NCBI GenBank assembly: GCA_963932465.1
Contig: OZ010786.1
Span: 446,202,619 to 446,266,618 of the forward strand
DNA: 64,000 bases
Direction of reading: 5' to 3'
Origin: Maratus speciosus
Lineage: Eukaryota; Arthropoda; Arachnida; Araneae; Salticidae
The notes beneath the pieces are model-generated. The model ran no database searches and was not told the origin of the DNA. It worked only from the letters and a program-made list of their open reading frames with translations. Below, piece by piece: positions 1-9,654 of this stretch (the stretch's first letter is position 1; each line of letters starts with the position of its first letter). The position numbers and the translations under genes were made by a program.

Positions 1-955
1 ATGAGAGATGCTTGCAATCTCACGTTTGATAAAGTCTTTCAAATCTGGCAAAGTTTGCGGATTGCACGTGTACACGCTAGATTTGAGATATCCCCAGAAC
101 CAGAAATCCATAGGAGTGAGGTCGGGGGATCGCGGAGGACACGGAAATGGAAAATGGCGTGAGATGACGCGGTCGCCAAAATTCTGTTCCAGGACCCTGC
201 GAACAGACTTCGCTATATGTGGAGGTGCAGCACCTTGCATCAAACGATGTCATTTAGTGCATTTCGCTGCTGCAATTCTGTATGACGTAATTTTGCAGTA
301 TGTCTGTACAGCGGGAGCCTGTCACAGATCAAGTTACAAATCCCGTTGGTGTCGCTTCCTCAAAGAAGTACTGCCCGAAAACAATTGTGCCTGCAAAGCT
401 GCACCACGCGGTAAGTTTGACGTCGTATAAAGGTACTGGTGCCACAGCATGTGGGCTCATGTCTTCCCAGTGCACAAAAGTTTTGGTGTTGACGTTACCA
501 GTTAAGGTGAAATGTGCCTCGTCCGTCCATAATATGCGAAGAGGCCAGTCGTTATCGCCCTCATATCGGATAAGTAATGCATTTGCGAAATCTATACGAT
601 GTTGATGGTCCCCCACGTCCAACATCTGGACGAGCTGGTACCGATATGGAAACATGCGGATTGCAGAGCGTAGTAGCTTTAGGTCTGTTGCAGTTTGAAT
701 GTGTCCTGAAGTCACTATGTTATGCACTTCCATAACAGTATCTTCAAGAACAGTTGGCCGTCCGGATTGCGGTCTATCACAGGTGCAGCCAGTTTCTTCG
801 AATTTCTTTACTAAATCACGAATAGCTTGCGGGCTACATGGGCCACGTATTTGGCGATGGTTTCGACTGTAAGGACGCAAGGTTCCCGCAGCATTCATCC
901 CATTTTTATAATAGAATTTTACGCATTCATCACAAACTTTCGCTGGTAGAGTCAT
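1..955 (-). pseudogene. Decayed Tc1/mariner-type transposase (DD41D-like spacing)
   Basis: An open frame from the ATG at 955 to a stop at 329 encodes a helix-turn-helix part with KKFEETGCTCDRPQSGRPT, then the first catalytic motif WTDEAHF. After 329 the match continues in other frames to base 1, through a block reading GAAPPHIAKSVRRVLEQNFG and the third motif SPDLTPMDFWFWG. In this family the second motif is normally QDGAPPH; here the aspartate position is glycine. I count 41 residues between that position and the aspartate of TPMD, which suggests the DD41D (rosa-like) group. Frameshifts near 260-300, a stop in place of a Trp codon and a shortened linker after the helix-turn-helix make it non-functional. 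The C-terminus runs off the window. Confidence 0.85.
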
Positions 956-1396
956 TTCGTCAGCATGTGCGAGCTTCCGACTGTAGAACTAAAATTCCCA
1001 TCCCGCTTTTTATCAATTTTTTACATTGAATATCTGGTGAACGGCGTTCTGTGATTGGTGTCTTACCTATGTCATATGCAAATTTCCTCCGTGCGCCCCC
1101 ATCGTGTTTTTTTTTAGTGCGTGCATAATGCGTCTGTTTATTGTAATACACGTACCGTTCCTACGATTTTTAGGGGTTTCGAATGCGCTGATCATTTTGC
1201 GATGAAAAAAATGGGCGTTGCCATTCGAAAATTTAGAGTGTCTGTACCTATAACCGTAACCGTGAGCGCCAAACTGTTGCCGTTCACAGAATCCCGAGCT
1301 CATACCTGTGAATAGCTATATCTCATCTCAATCGGTTGAACGGACTGGTCGCTAGAGTTCCATATATCGGCAAAGTTTTTTTATGACCACCCTGTA
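1..1396 (-). mobile_element. Tc1/mariner-superfamily element (rosa/DD41D-like), cut by the left window edge
   Basis: The right end carries a terminal sequence that reads outward as TACAGGGTGGTCATAAAAA and ends at a TA dinucleotide at 1395-1396, the usual target of this superfamily. The element runs leftward on the minus strand through about 440 bp of leader and then the transposase at 955 to 1. The other terminus lies outside the window. The (TA)n tract next to the end hides any exact target duplication. The leader holds no further recognisable coding sequence. Confidence 0.8.
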
Positions 1397-1422
1397 TATA
1401 TATATATATATATATATATATG
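1393..1422. repeat. (TA)n microsatellite
   Basis: About 15 TA dinucleotides directly follow the mariner-type terminus. The tract may have grown from the TA target site. Confidence 0.9.
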
Positions 1423-1967
1423 CAGTAGTTCCGCATTATATAGCACCACCTCCCGTCATTCGTCGCATAAATCGCTCTTTTACCCCCCAAAAAAGTTCTA
1501 CTTTAACCGCATTTTTTAATTAACTTATAATAATTTGATTGGAATACATGTACAGCAAGAAGTCGGTTAATACGAGGATTTTTTTCCGATCACTTAACAT
1601 CGGCTATAAGATGAATGCAAAAATATTACGTTTAATACGCAAACGTTTTACGCGATTCCGTTTAATACGTGATTGATTTTCGGTTCTTTAAGTCAAAAAA
1701 TCACGCTTAAGACGCGAATTCATTAATCAAGATGCGAATTCCTTCTCTTTTCTCCGGCAAGCGTTGCAAATTTAGCGATTATTTTTTTTTTTTAATCAGA
1801 TAAAAAACAATTTCTAAATTATAAATTTAATAACAGATTGACTAAGGCAAGCATTTCTAATCGGAAATAGTTGTAGATATTTAATTCTATTTTGCCCCTA
1901 AATTAGCATTACTGCAATTATTCTTTGATCCCACGACCTAAAATTCTTTGTATTTCTCTTCATGTTT
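1423..1967. other. AT-rich DNA, nothing recognised
   Basis: There is no long open frame, terminal repeat or RNA-like sequence. A few loosely repeated 'aatacgc/aatacgtga' phrases occur around 1620-1740, too diverged to call a repeat unit. Confidence 0.6.
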
Positions 1968-1975
1968 GTTTTTCC

Positions 1976-2163
1976 CAGTGTTGCGAGATTGGGGGCTTTT
2001 TTGTCCCCAGATTGTTGATTGTCACCGCTTTTTTGAAATAAAAGTATTCGGTCTTTTTAAAATAGATTAAAAATTCTGAAAAATAAGGCGAACTATACTG
2101 TTTTAAAAAAGCGGTGGCAGTCAAATAATCTGAATTAGAAAAGTTCACAATCTGGCAACACTG
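1976..2163. mobile_element. 188-bp hAT-like MITE with 8-bp target duplication
   Basis: Both ends start with CAGTGTTGC and pair as an imperfect inverted repeat of about 80 bp per side (left arm from 1976, right arm ending 2163, including a shared TCACCGCTTTTTT-type block). The flanks 1968-1975 (gtttttcc) and 2164-2171 (gtttttac) match at 7 of 8 bases. A CAG..CTG terminus with an 8-bp duplication is the hAT pattern. There is no coding capacity, so it would depend on a transposase supplied elsewhere. Confidence 0.75.
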
Positions 2164-2393
2164 GTTTTTACTCTAGTAGAGAGAGATAGACGAATTTAGG
2201 ATACTCAGATATTTCATAAAAAATATTATGAATGGAGATTATTATACCTGTTGTTAGAAGGATTTTAAATGTACTTCATGTCACTACTTGCTTTATAATG
2301 CAAATTATAGGTAAAAAATGAAATTCGTAATCATTAAAAAAATACGAATGAGGTTGCGTAATTCTTTTTTGTTTTCTTTACTTTTTTACGATG

Positions 2394-2574
2394 CAGGGTT
2401 CCCAAATGGTCCGCCAACTGAATACCAATATTTTTTGAAAAAAAATTTCTTTTTAGATTTTTCTTACAAACCGCCCCGAAACCACCCTTGAAAGTTAATT
2501 CTAGCGCAAACCTACCATAAAATTTTCTGTTAAAATTTATTGGTATTCAGTTTGCGAACCATTTGGGAGCCCTG
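2394..2574. mobile_element. 181-bp MITE with CAGGGTTCCC termini
   Basis: The left arm 2394-2430 and right arm 2538-2574 are near-perfect inverse complements over about 37 bp. They begin CAGGGTTCCCAAATGG and CAGGGCTCCCAAATGG read inward. The interior is A/T-rich and non-coding. The flanks (acgatg and actatg) match only partly, so no target duplication is established. The termini are compatible with hAT-type MITEs. Confidence 0.7.
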
Positions 2575-2580
2575 ACTATG

Positions 2581-3222
2581 CTAACAATATTTTTTACAGA
2601 AAGATTAATAAGGATATTTTTTTTCTTATATTAAAAAGAAGGACATATTATAATGGTTCTCATTATCACAAGTACTAATATGATTTTAACAAATGGATTG
2701 TGCTTCAAAGTTTTGATTTTTTTTCTTTCTGTTAAAAACATTAGTCTCGAAAGAAAATTATTTTCGCTGTTTTATTTTTGTTTGTAACGTATTAATCGAC
2801 AATAAAGCCATGGATGAATCCATATTTATTTTCAGTTATTATTGCAGACGGTCCTATAAAAAGAAACAGCCGACCCCCCATTGGGGCCGAATTTTGAAAA
2901 ATTCCAAAATACGTGTTTACAAATTTTTGTTATACTATAGACATGTCAAGTTTGAGATTTTATTTTTACTGGTTTATGAGGTATGGTGATTTATTTTAAT
3001 TTTAAATTTGCCTCCACCCGTTTTCCCCCTTAGGGATCGAAATTTAAAAAATCAATGTCTAATTCCCGTATTGCCCTCAAGAATACATATATATTCCAAA
3101 TTTCAAAGCTTTGTGTCAACAGGAAGTGTGTGAAAAACGAGTAATAAGATTTGACTGCCACATACAAACAGAATTATAAGTTAAAAGAAAGCATGAAAAT
3201 AGTGGCCAGTGGCAGCTATGTA
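2581..3222. other. AT-rich DNA, nothing recognised
   Basis: No coding potential or terminal structures were found. A short GC-richer patch near 2860-2900 contains the palindrome CCCCATTGGGG, and there is no evidence that it is functional. Confidence 0.6.
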
Positions 3223-3395
3223 TACAGTGTATGTTCACAAAGTTTCAAGACTGGTCTGAGAATACAAAATTGATAAAACATTTTTGTACAGCAAACTAAA
3301 ATTCTTCGAAATTTGACTCTTGGGAATCAACACACCGCTGCCAGCGTTTTTTCCATTGATCATTGGCTCCCTGAAAGTCTTCGCGCGCAAGGCTA

Positions 3396-3603
3396 TTAGC
3401 CCCTTCGGGACGGGATCCTTTTACGAAATTTTTAATCTTTTGTCACTGTTTTTTAAAAACAGAGATTTGTGTGTTCTTGAATCGCGAAAATGCGCTGATT
3501 AAATAAGGCAAATTTTACAGTAAAATTTTACTGGTGAGAAAAAACAAGGATTCTGAGCGCTTCATGCGGCACGTATACGTGTCGCTCATCCCCAAGGGGT
3601 TAA
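3396..3603. mobile_element. TTAA-flanked MITE, first of an abutting pair
   Basis: The left end reads TTAGCCCCTTCGGGACGGG. The right end read inward is TTAACCCCTTGGGGATGAG. These match over about 19 bp, and TTAA is the classic piggyBac-type target. The left copy of the target has become TTAG. The element sits inside the mariner transposase and shares its right TTAA (3600-3603) with the next element. Confidence 0.75.
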
Positions 3604-3810
3604 CCCCTTGAGGACAAGCAAAAATGTCTCTAAATATTCAATTCTCACCGGAATAATCGAAAAATGTTATTTTTAAATTAGGAAAAGCAATTTTTCAACG
3701 ATTTTCCTCAAAAGTTAAAAATATAAAATTTAGTTAAAAATTTCTGGTGAGAATTTTGTTTAAATGATATTGTGGGATATATTTTATCATACTTACTCTC
3801 AAGGGTTTAA
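3600..3810. mobile_element. TTAA-flanked MITE, second of an abutting pair
   Basis: It begins TTAACCCCTTGAGGAC at 3600 and ends in a sequence that read inward is TTAAACCCTTGAGAGTAAG, closing at TTAA 3807-3810. The interior is AT-rich and non-coding, with GGTGAGAA/TTCTCACC sub-repeats. The ends are similar to, but distinct from, the neighbour at 3396-3603. Confidence 0.7.
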
Positions 3811-4333
3811 GGGAACTCCTCGAAGCTGCCTGGATCACTGGAATCGTGTTGAATCTCTTAGCTTACAGGTATTTCTTGATCCGGAGGAACAAAAAAAAGT
3901 CGCTGGGAGTAATATCGGGGCTGTAGGGGGCTTGCGGCAGTATTGCCACGTTAAACGTAGCCAAAACTTGGACGGCGGCGTGTGACAGGGCGCATTGTCG
4001 TGGTCTACAATTCAAGGGGGTGTGCAACTCTGCACTTTGACATTTCGTTTCAGGATCGTACTGGTAGACCTTTTTTCATCTACAGTAACAAATTTATCCT
4101 GAAAATTGGGATCGCCTTGCATGCGACTCAACCAGTTTTCGACGGGGATCAATGACACGTACTCACTCCACTAGCGATCCACTCACTCCAACGTGTCGGA
4201 GGCAACTGACGTGCATGCGCTCCATTAGCTGACACTCCCATCTACCGCACCGTGTCGGTGGAACGGGTATGCGCGCGCGCTCCTCTATTTAGGAAACAAC
4301 CATTCTTGAAACTTTCTGAACACACCCTGTATA

Positions 4334-4670
4334 TTTCAAAACAAAAATTTTCGATCGATTTAGATAAATGGCACACCATATCTCATGACATCAATGAAAT
4401 ATATTCTTTTTTAAAGCAGGAAATGAAAACAAACAAAGGACGAAGAAATCCTTAATAATATTTTTTCTTCAAGGAGCTTATAAAATTGCTTCTCTTGAAA
4501 AAGAACTTGAATTCAGATCTGGGATGAAGTAGACCATAAGTTTTATGCAAGTGTTAATATGTTACGAGAAATTGAGATTCTTTCCTTGATGACAAAATTC
4601 AAGCGTTTGAATATTTGTTTAGCAGTATAATAGAAAGTTAATAAAGTTTTGAGACATACTAGCGAACGAA
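4334..4670 (+). repeat. Family-A dispersed repeat, copy 1
   Basis: This begins right after the mariner end with a 'ttttcgatcgatttagat' phrase and ends with a 'gagaaattgagat ... gaatatttgttt.gcagtataat.gaaagtta' core. The same order of blocks recurs at 12960-13400, 16284-16620, 22240-23609 and 27226-27730. No protein is readable. The family is named here only for cross-reference. Confidence 0.75.
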
Positions 4671-5097
4671 ATAAGATTTTTTACTTGTAGATATTGAAAT
4701 CTCTTTTATCATTACATGTACGTAGTGGAATGTAATATCGTAAAAACACTTGAAATAATAATGAGACTAAAATCATCTTGTCCTAAGAACAAAGAAGCTG
4801 AATAAGGAAGACAATTTTCATCCAAGTCTTTTGAACAACAATCATGTGACAAGATTGCGTAATAATGCTGAGAAATTAGTTGAAACTGTTTCCGGTGCAT
4901 AATGTACTAGAGAACATATTCATCTGTTAGTTCTGGATTTCATCAATAGTGATATTATAATATAATAAAACACACATACTACAATATACATAAAAACACA
5001 CATAAATAACGCCTGCACTCAACAGTTAAAGGTATATATAAATATTATAAAGACATACATACAATAAATACAATAAACCCAACTGGAGTGAAAAATT

Positions 5098-5169
5098 AGC
5101 TAGAGCCAGGAATCGAACCCGGCACCACAGTATACAAGACTGCTGCTCTAACTACGAGGCTACTCCGGC
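5098..5169 (-). repeat. tRNA-like sequence (inverted copy)
   Basis: It is the inverse complement of the tRNA-like sequence at 5511-5582, with several differences including an extra base in the D arm. It keeps a GGTTCGATTCC B box. It lies in a repeat, so I read it as SINE-type sequence, not a tRNA gene. Confidence 0.65.
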
Positions 5170-5510
5170 CGATGCCTGAGTCTGCAATTTCTCACCAATA
5201 AACCATGTTGTGGAAGTCAACAGCCATCTATTTATTGTATAAGGGTTATATCTATTTATTGTATATTGTATAAGGGCCAGTTGGGTTTATTGTATTTATT
5301 GTATGTATGTCTGTATAATATTTATATATACCTTTAACTGCTGAATGCAGGCGTTATTTATGTGTGCATGTGTGTTTTATTATATTTATCGTAGATCGAT
5401 GTAATAGTAAAATCTATTCATCGTTGTCCGATCATCCAAGGCTGTCGTATAGATGGCTGGTGACTTCCCCAACATGGTTTATTAGTGAGAAATTGCAGAC
5501 TCTGGCATCG

Positions 5511-5582
5511 GCCGGAGTAGCTCAGTAGTTAGAGCAGCAGTCTTGTATACTGTGGTTCCGGGCTCGATTCCTGGCTCTGGTT
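5511..5582 (+). repeat. tRNA-like sequence, cloverleaf with UGU anticodon position
   Basis: The 72 nt fold as a cloverleaf: acceptor GCCGGAG/CTCTGGT, D arm GCTC..GAGC, anticodon stem GCAGT/ACTGT with loop CTTGTAT (TGT, Thr-like), and T stem CCGGG/CCTGG. A-box-like (TAGCTCAGTAGTTAGAGC) and B-box-like (GGCTCGATTCC) promoter segments are present. The T loop starts C instead of T and several pairs are G-U. Its repetition inside a mobile composite makes a SINE head more likely than a working tRNA-Thr gene. Confidence 0.6.
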
Positions 5583-5827
5583 AATTTTTCACTCCAGTTG
5601 GGTTTATTGTATTTATTGTATGTATGTCTGTATAATATTTATATATACCTTTAACTGCTGAATGCAGGCGTTATTTATGTGTGCATGTGTGTTTTATTAT
5701 ATTTATCGTAGATCGATGTAATAGTAAAATCTATTCATCGTTGTCCGATCATCCAAGGCTGTCGTATAGATGGCTGGTGACTTCCCCAACATGGTTTATT
5801 AGTGAGAAATTGCAGACTCTGGCATCG

Positions 5828-5899
5828 GCCGGAGTAGCTCAGTAGTTAGAGCAGCAGTCTTGTATACTGTGGTTCCGGGCTCGATTCCTGGCTCTGGTT
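5828..5899 (+). repeat. tRNA-like sequence, second tandem copy
   Basis: This is the copy of 5511-5582 in the second 317-bp unit, without visible differences. Confidence 0.6.
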
Positions 5900-5984
5900 A
5901 ATTTTTCACTCCAGTTGGGTTTATTGTATTTATTGTATGTATGTCTGTATAATATTTATATATACCTTTAATAGTGATATTGTT

Positions 5985-7600
5985 TGTAAGGAACTACATT
6001 GTTGTATTGCTTGTATTGTTTCGAACACTAAAAAAATATATTATGACGATGCTCATATATGTGGAGCAAACATGCAAACCATGCTTTCTCCTTTAGATAC
6101 AAATTTTCAAAAAACACAAAAAAATGATAAATTAGAAAATAACTTGTATTTAACTCTAATTTTTTACTGAGTATTTTTATTATTCGTTATTAGAAAGAAT
6201 TGTAAGCATGCATGAGATATTAAACATAAAACAAATTATTAAAATGCATTTAATATTACGAGAAATCACGTTTTGACCGAATTCAGAGGAGGAAATATGT
6301 TTTGATTGTTTGACAAGTGGATAAAACGCTTTTTGAATGAAATAAGTCCTAACTCACAAATAATACAAAAGCATTATTTTACTTCAGCAAATACAGAACT
6401 TCAGTTGATTATTGTTGATAAAATAAAATGACAGATTATGGTACCTCGTAGTATTCATTAAATATTTACTAAATAAATACTCGTTTGCCAAAAATAAACT
6501 TCAAATTTTAAAACCAATACCTTCATCTAGACAGTCACACACTTCCCCCTCTTCTTGCTGGCTGGAAAACTATAAATAATGTGGTTGTATCATTTGAAGA
6601 CATCATCAGGTTGATTTTGCCACTGTTCACCCTACATTACCTTCAAAAGTTTGCCAATATCCTTTTTTTCTTTTCAACTGATATGGCGTGGCTAAGAGTG
6701 AGATTCTAAAACAACCCTTTGAACACGCGCAACAGTAACTCTCTTTTTAAGAAGATTTGCATCATATTCTTCACTTAGATCTTGAAATCTAAATCTTGAA
6801 ATCTATAATTCTGGAAGCATTTAACCTTAACAGTTATCTTATTTTTCTCTAAAACAATCTGTTTCAATTGTGATATGTATGGTAGGTTTCGAAAGTACGC
6901 ATTAACTGGTAACTCTGATTTGCAGACTGGAGAAATCACTGTTTGACTGAATGCAGGCTTTGGAGGAAAAACTCTTTGATTGAAACGTCAAGTTTTAAAA
7001 TTGGTTTACGATCGGAGATAATTTTGTTTGGTTAAAAATACCGTCTATTTCTGTGCAATTTAACTCAGTGTTCATAAAACTAACAATACCTCATTTTTTA
7101 TTTTTTTGTGAGAAAACACGGTTTGAATGTTTGCTTCTCATATATTGTTAAGCTAATTTATTTAGATATTAATATCTTTCCAAATTATTTAAGTAAACTA
7201 TTTCGCGCTAAATTATTTTCTCGTTTATTTATTCATGTGTTCAAATTAAATTCTTTATTCCAATGCTTTAGTTGGTAACATTTATTTAAATGTTTCCTCA
7301 CTAAACTTTTATTGATAGATACATTACTGTTAATGTCTACACTGGTTCTGTGGTTTTAACAGCAGCATTTTGCTCGCACAAAACTCTTTCAGAATTATGC
7401 ATTGTTCATAATTATAACAAAAAGGCACTCCAGTCTAATTTTGACATCTGCTGTTTCCTTACTTAACAGCAAATATATACAATAAGAGGATATAAAAACC
7501 ACGAATCTTGCATTTTCCGAAGCTGCATTTACAACTGTCTTTAGGTTTACTTTTTCTTCTCATCTATTTTCTGAAGTTGCCAAGTATTGCAAGCCCTTGG
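5985..7600. other. AT-rich DNA, two weakly related segments only
   Basis: A phrase around 6268-6300 (agaaatcacgttttgaccgaattcagagg) resembles one at 6928-6960, suggesting an old duplication about 660 bp apart. I see no gene, RNA or terminal structure. Confidence 0.5.
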
Positions 7601-7612
7601 TATATCTGCTGC

Positions 7613-7816
7613 TCAAAATTTAAATTGTTTTCTCGTTAACCGCTGTTTTCTAAATTGGTCGTCGTGGCTCAAAACCCACTTATCTTGGCAGTATAATCGA
7701 TATAAAAATGTAATCAGATCACCTCTGACTCTCCTGCTGTAAGGATTTAAAGTTTGATTGAATAATGGGGGACCACCTGCCCAATATCTCAGCCTACGTA
7801 AATAAATAACTTCCAT
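7613..7816 (-). pseudogene. Possible LINE reverse-transcriptase C-terminal relic
   Basis: A 67-codon frame includes LNPYSRRVRGDLITFLYRLY. In non-LTR retrotransposon ORF2 proteins, a segment of the type (P)L..RR.RGDLI..Y(K/R).L lies just after the reverse transcriptase domain. The rest of the frame is not conserved to my eye, and no YXDD or endonuclease sequence is readable nearby. It is a short, decayed fragment at best. Confidence 0.35.
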
Positions 7817-8300
7817 GGATTACTGTTCTTTTTCTTGTGTCGAATCCTAGAATTCACCGATGAGAATTTCTTAGTTCTTTGCATTACATTCCGCAAGTGT
7901 ACTCAAACCGGCCTTAAGGGTACGGTGGACGTTAATTATTATTTTTTTTTTTTTTGTTTAATTTTCTTCATAGAGGTTTGAAATTTTGTGGAAATATACA
8001 TTTCACCATAAGTATATAAAAAAAACCTTAAATAAGATTTTCAATCTTATTAAGATTTTAGGATAATTTTAATAATTAAAAATTTTAAAACGAAATTTTA
8101 AAATGCTGCATGCGTCTCAAATTTTGAGATATTTCCTCGAATTTTCCTTTTAATCACTTAAAATTCTATTGCAAACAAATCTGTGTATCAATTTTTTAAT
8201 CCCTTGAATAGTTAAGTGTTTAGAGATTTTTTTTCTGAATTCCATATCGATTTTCATCAAAATTTTTCTTTTAATACGTTAAAAATCAAATTTAATTACA
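7817..8300. other. AT-rich DNA with one TTAAGGG terminus-like site
   Basis: At 7914 the sequence ttaagggtacggtggac resembles the left end of the TTAA element at 8928. No matching right end was found, so it may be a solo or truncated end. Confidence 0.4.
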
Positions 8301-8417
8301 CAGGCCTGCGATGAAAAAAATACAAGGTTATTGATGGCTGAACTTTATGTATTTTTTGGTGCTAATTAAAAAATAAACAATGAAAAAATTCTATCACGTC
8401 ACATTTTCTTGAAAAAT

Positions 8418-8590
8418 ATTGGGTCGATTGGAAAGTTTGTCGTGTTGGAAAAATCAATTCGTACCTGTAAATTCTTCCAGGTAATTATAAGACATTACAT
8501 ATCGGAATCAATGTCTAATAATTAAATGGCAGAATTTTCCGATACGAATTGATTTTCCCAACCCGACACAACATTCCGATAGACCCAGTT
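8418..8590. mobile_element. Mariner-like MITE hairpin
   Basis: Arms of about 60 bp pair imperfectly: the left reads TTGGGTCGATTGGAAAGTTT and the right, in inverse, reads CTGGGTCTATCGGAATGTTG. Both continue into a shared AAAATCAATTCGTA block. TTGGGT....AAAGTT is typical of mariner termini, and a TA precedes the left arm. The loop is about 50 bp, with no coding sequence. Confidence 0.7.
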
Positions 8591-8658
8591 GTTTTAAACC
8601 GTTTAACCTATAACAAAATAATCGATTACTGAAAAATCAATTTGCCTCACCAAGAATC

Positions 8659-8659
<1 letters not shown>

Positions 8660-8699
<40 letters not shown>
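8660..8699. repeat. Poly-T tract, 40 nt
   Basis: This is an uninterrupted run of T. Length may be unreliable in the assembly. Confidence 0.9.
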
Positions 8700-8927
8700 C
8701 ATAGATTTACATGGATAAAATCACTGTTGCCAGATAGCACATGCAAAATTGTCCAAAATTGTCCTTTTCATTTTAGCAAAAATATCGATATCGATGTTAC
8801 AAAAAATTCTGATGTGATGGGGAAAAATGGAGGTCATTTTCGAAATCAGCCTACCAAATAACATAAAAAACAGTGAAAACTTCTCTTGTATTTTTCAAAA
8901 ACTTCAATTTCGCAGGCCTGTGTTATC

Positions 8928-9652
8928 TTAAGGGGTTCGGAACACATTTTCAAAAAAATTTTATTTATCGAGTTAAAGTTTTAAATTTTTTTGTGATGGT
9001 TAATCATACCATTTGTAAACAAAATCAAATGATAAAAGTTCTAATAGCTTTTTTTAAAAAAAATTTAATTTAAAAGTTATGAAAAAAGTGGTATAACTTT
9101 AAATCGTTAAAACTCGAAATATTATTTGTAGAATTTAAATTATCTTTCATTTAAATAAACAGAAATATATATTTTTTAATTTAGAGCCAGCATTTAAAAA
9201 ATATTAATTAAAAAAAAATTAAAAATATTTAACTAAAAAATTACAAAAAAAGTGGTGCAACTTTTTTTTTTTTAAATCATATTTTCAAAAGTAAATATCT
9301 TTTTCAAATATGCTGTCTCAAAAGTAAAGTAAAATAATTGAAAAAGATATGTTCCGAGTTTCAACCCTGTATCTTTAACGGTTCCCGAGTTATCCGAATT
9401 TAAATATGAGAAATGGTGAAAAAAACCTATCATGAAGAAAAACGCAATTTCACAAGAACTCGTTTCCTTGACAACCATAGCTTGAAAGGCAGATTTTGAA
9501 AACAAACCAAAACGAAAAAATTAATATTTCCTGTTCTAATTAAGATAGAAACATGATTTAAACATCATTTTAAGCAGAAAATGGCAAAGAAATTTTTAAT
9601 CCAATAAAAAAAATTGAAAATTTGAAGATTTTTGTGTCCCGGACCCCCTTAA
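8928..9652. mobile_element. 725-bp TTAA-flanked element
   Basis: The left end reads TTAAGGGGTTCGGAACACA and the right end read inward is TTAAGGGGGTCCGGGACACA. TTAA sits at both boundaries (8928-8931, 9649-9652). The interior is A/T-rich with no transposase. A related left end appears at 48721. TTAA targeting suggests mobilisation by a piggyBac-type enzyme. Confidence 0.75.
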
Positions 9653-9654
9653 TG

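Larger units (their letters stand above)
3296..4140 (-). pseudogene. Mariner transposase fragment, split by insertion
   Basis: Reading leftward, the piece from about 4140 to 3811 contains a block like NWLSRMQGDPNFQDKFVTVD, then DNAPCHT (second catalytic motif) and PYSPDITPSDFFLF (third motif) in shifting frames, followed by KRFNTIPVIQAASRSS. The C-terminal piece 3395-3296 reads DFQGANDQWKKRWQRCVDSQ and ends at a stop at 3296-3298. The two pieces join naturally across the 411-bp TTAA insertion, which dates that insertion after this copy. The first catalytic aspartate region is missing, and stops and frameshifts are present. Confidence 0.85.
3223..4331 (-). mobile_element. Mariner (DD34D-type) element, internally deleted and interrupted
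   Basis: The ends are inverted repeats: the left reads TACAGTGTATGTTCACAAAG inward and the right, on the other strand, reads TACAGGGTGTGTTCAGAAAG, both continuing as TTTCAAGA and flanked by TA. The minus strand carries transposase fragments. Without the 411-bp TTAA insertion at 3396-3810 only about 700 bp of mariner sequence remain, so much of the N-terminal half is gone. GC-rich leader sequence lies at 4140-4300. Confidence 0.85.
5277..5910 (+). repeat. Two identical 317-bp tandem units
   Basis: The units at 5277-5593 and 5594-5910 appear identical by eye, and a third begins at 5911 and stops at 5969. Such identity among old repeats points to a recent duplication (or an assembly duplication). 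Each unit ends with a tRNA-like segment followed by 'ttaatttttcact'. Confidence 0.85.
4957..5969. mobile_element. Composite insertion of inverted tRNA-like units, flanked by a 12-bp duplication
   Basis: The 12-bp sequence AATAGTGATATT occurs exactly at 4945-4956 and 5970-5981 and brackets about 1 kb of related repeats. The left part (about 4960-5215) is an inverted copy of the right-hand units. The right part is two identical 317-bp units (5277-5593, 5594-5910) plus a partial third (5911-5969). Each unit contains one tRNA-like sequence, so the left one points away from the right two. The same architecture recurs at 37199-37978. Confidence 0.75.
8301..8920. repeat. Region bounded by inverted CAGGCCTGCGA ends
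   Basis: CACAGGCCTGCGA at about 8300-8311 is repeated in inverse at 8911-8921, enclosing a mariner-like MITE (8418-8590) and a 40-nt poly-T. The inverted ends are short and no target duplication was found, so calling this one element is tentative. Confidence 0.35.

Noticed and set aside
2860..2900. A structured regulatory site at the CCCCATTGGGG palindrome
   Set aside because: It is a single short palindrome without repeats, neighbours or a gene to regulate.
5511..5582. A functional tRNA-Thr(UGU) gene
   Set aside because: It folds well, but it occurs three times inside a mobile composite, its T loop begins with C, and several pairs are wobble. A SINE head explains it better.
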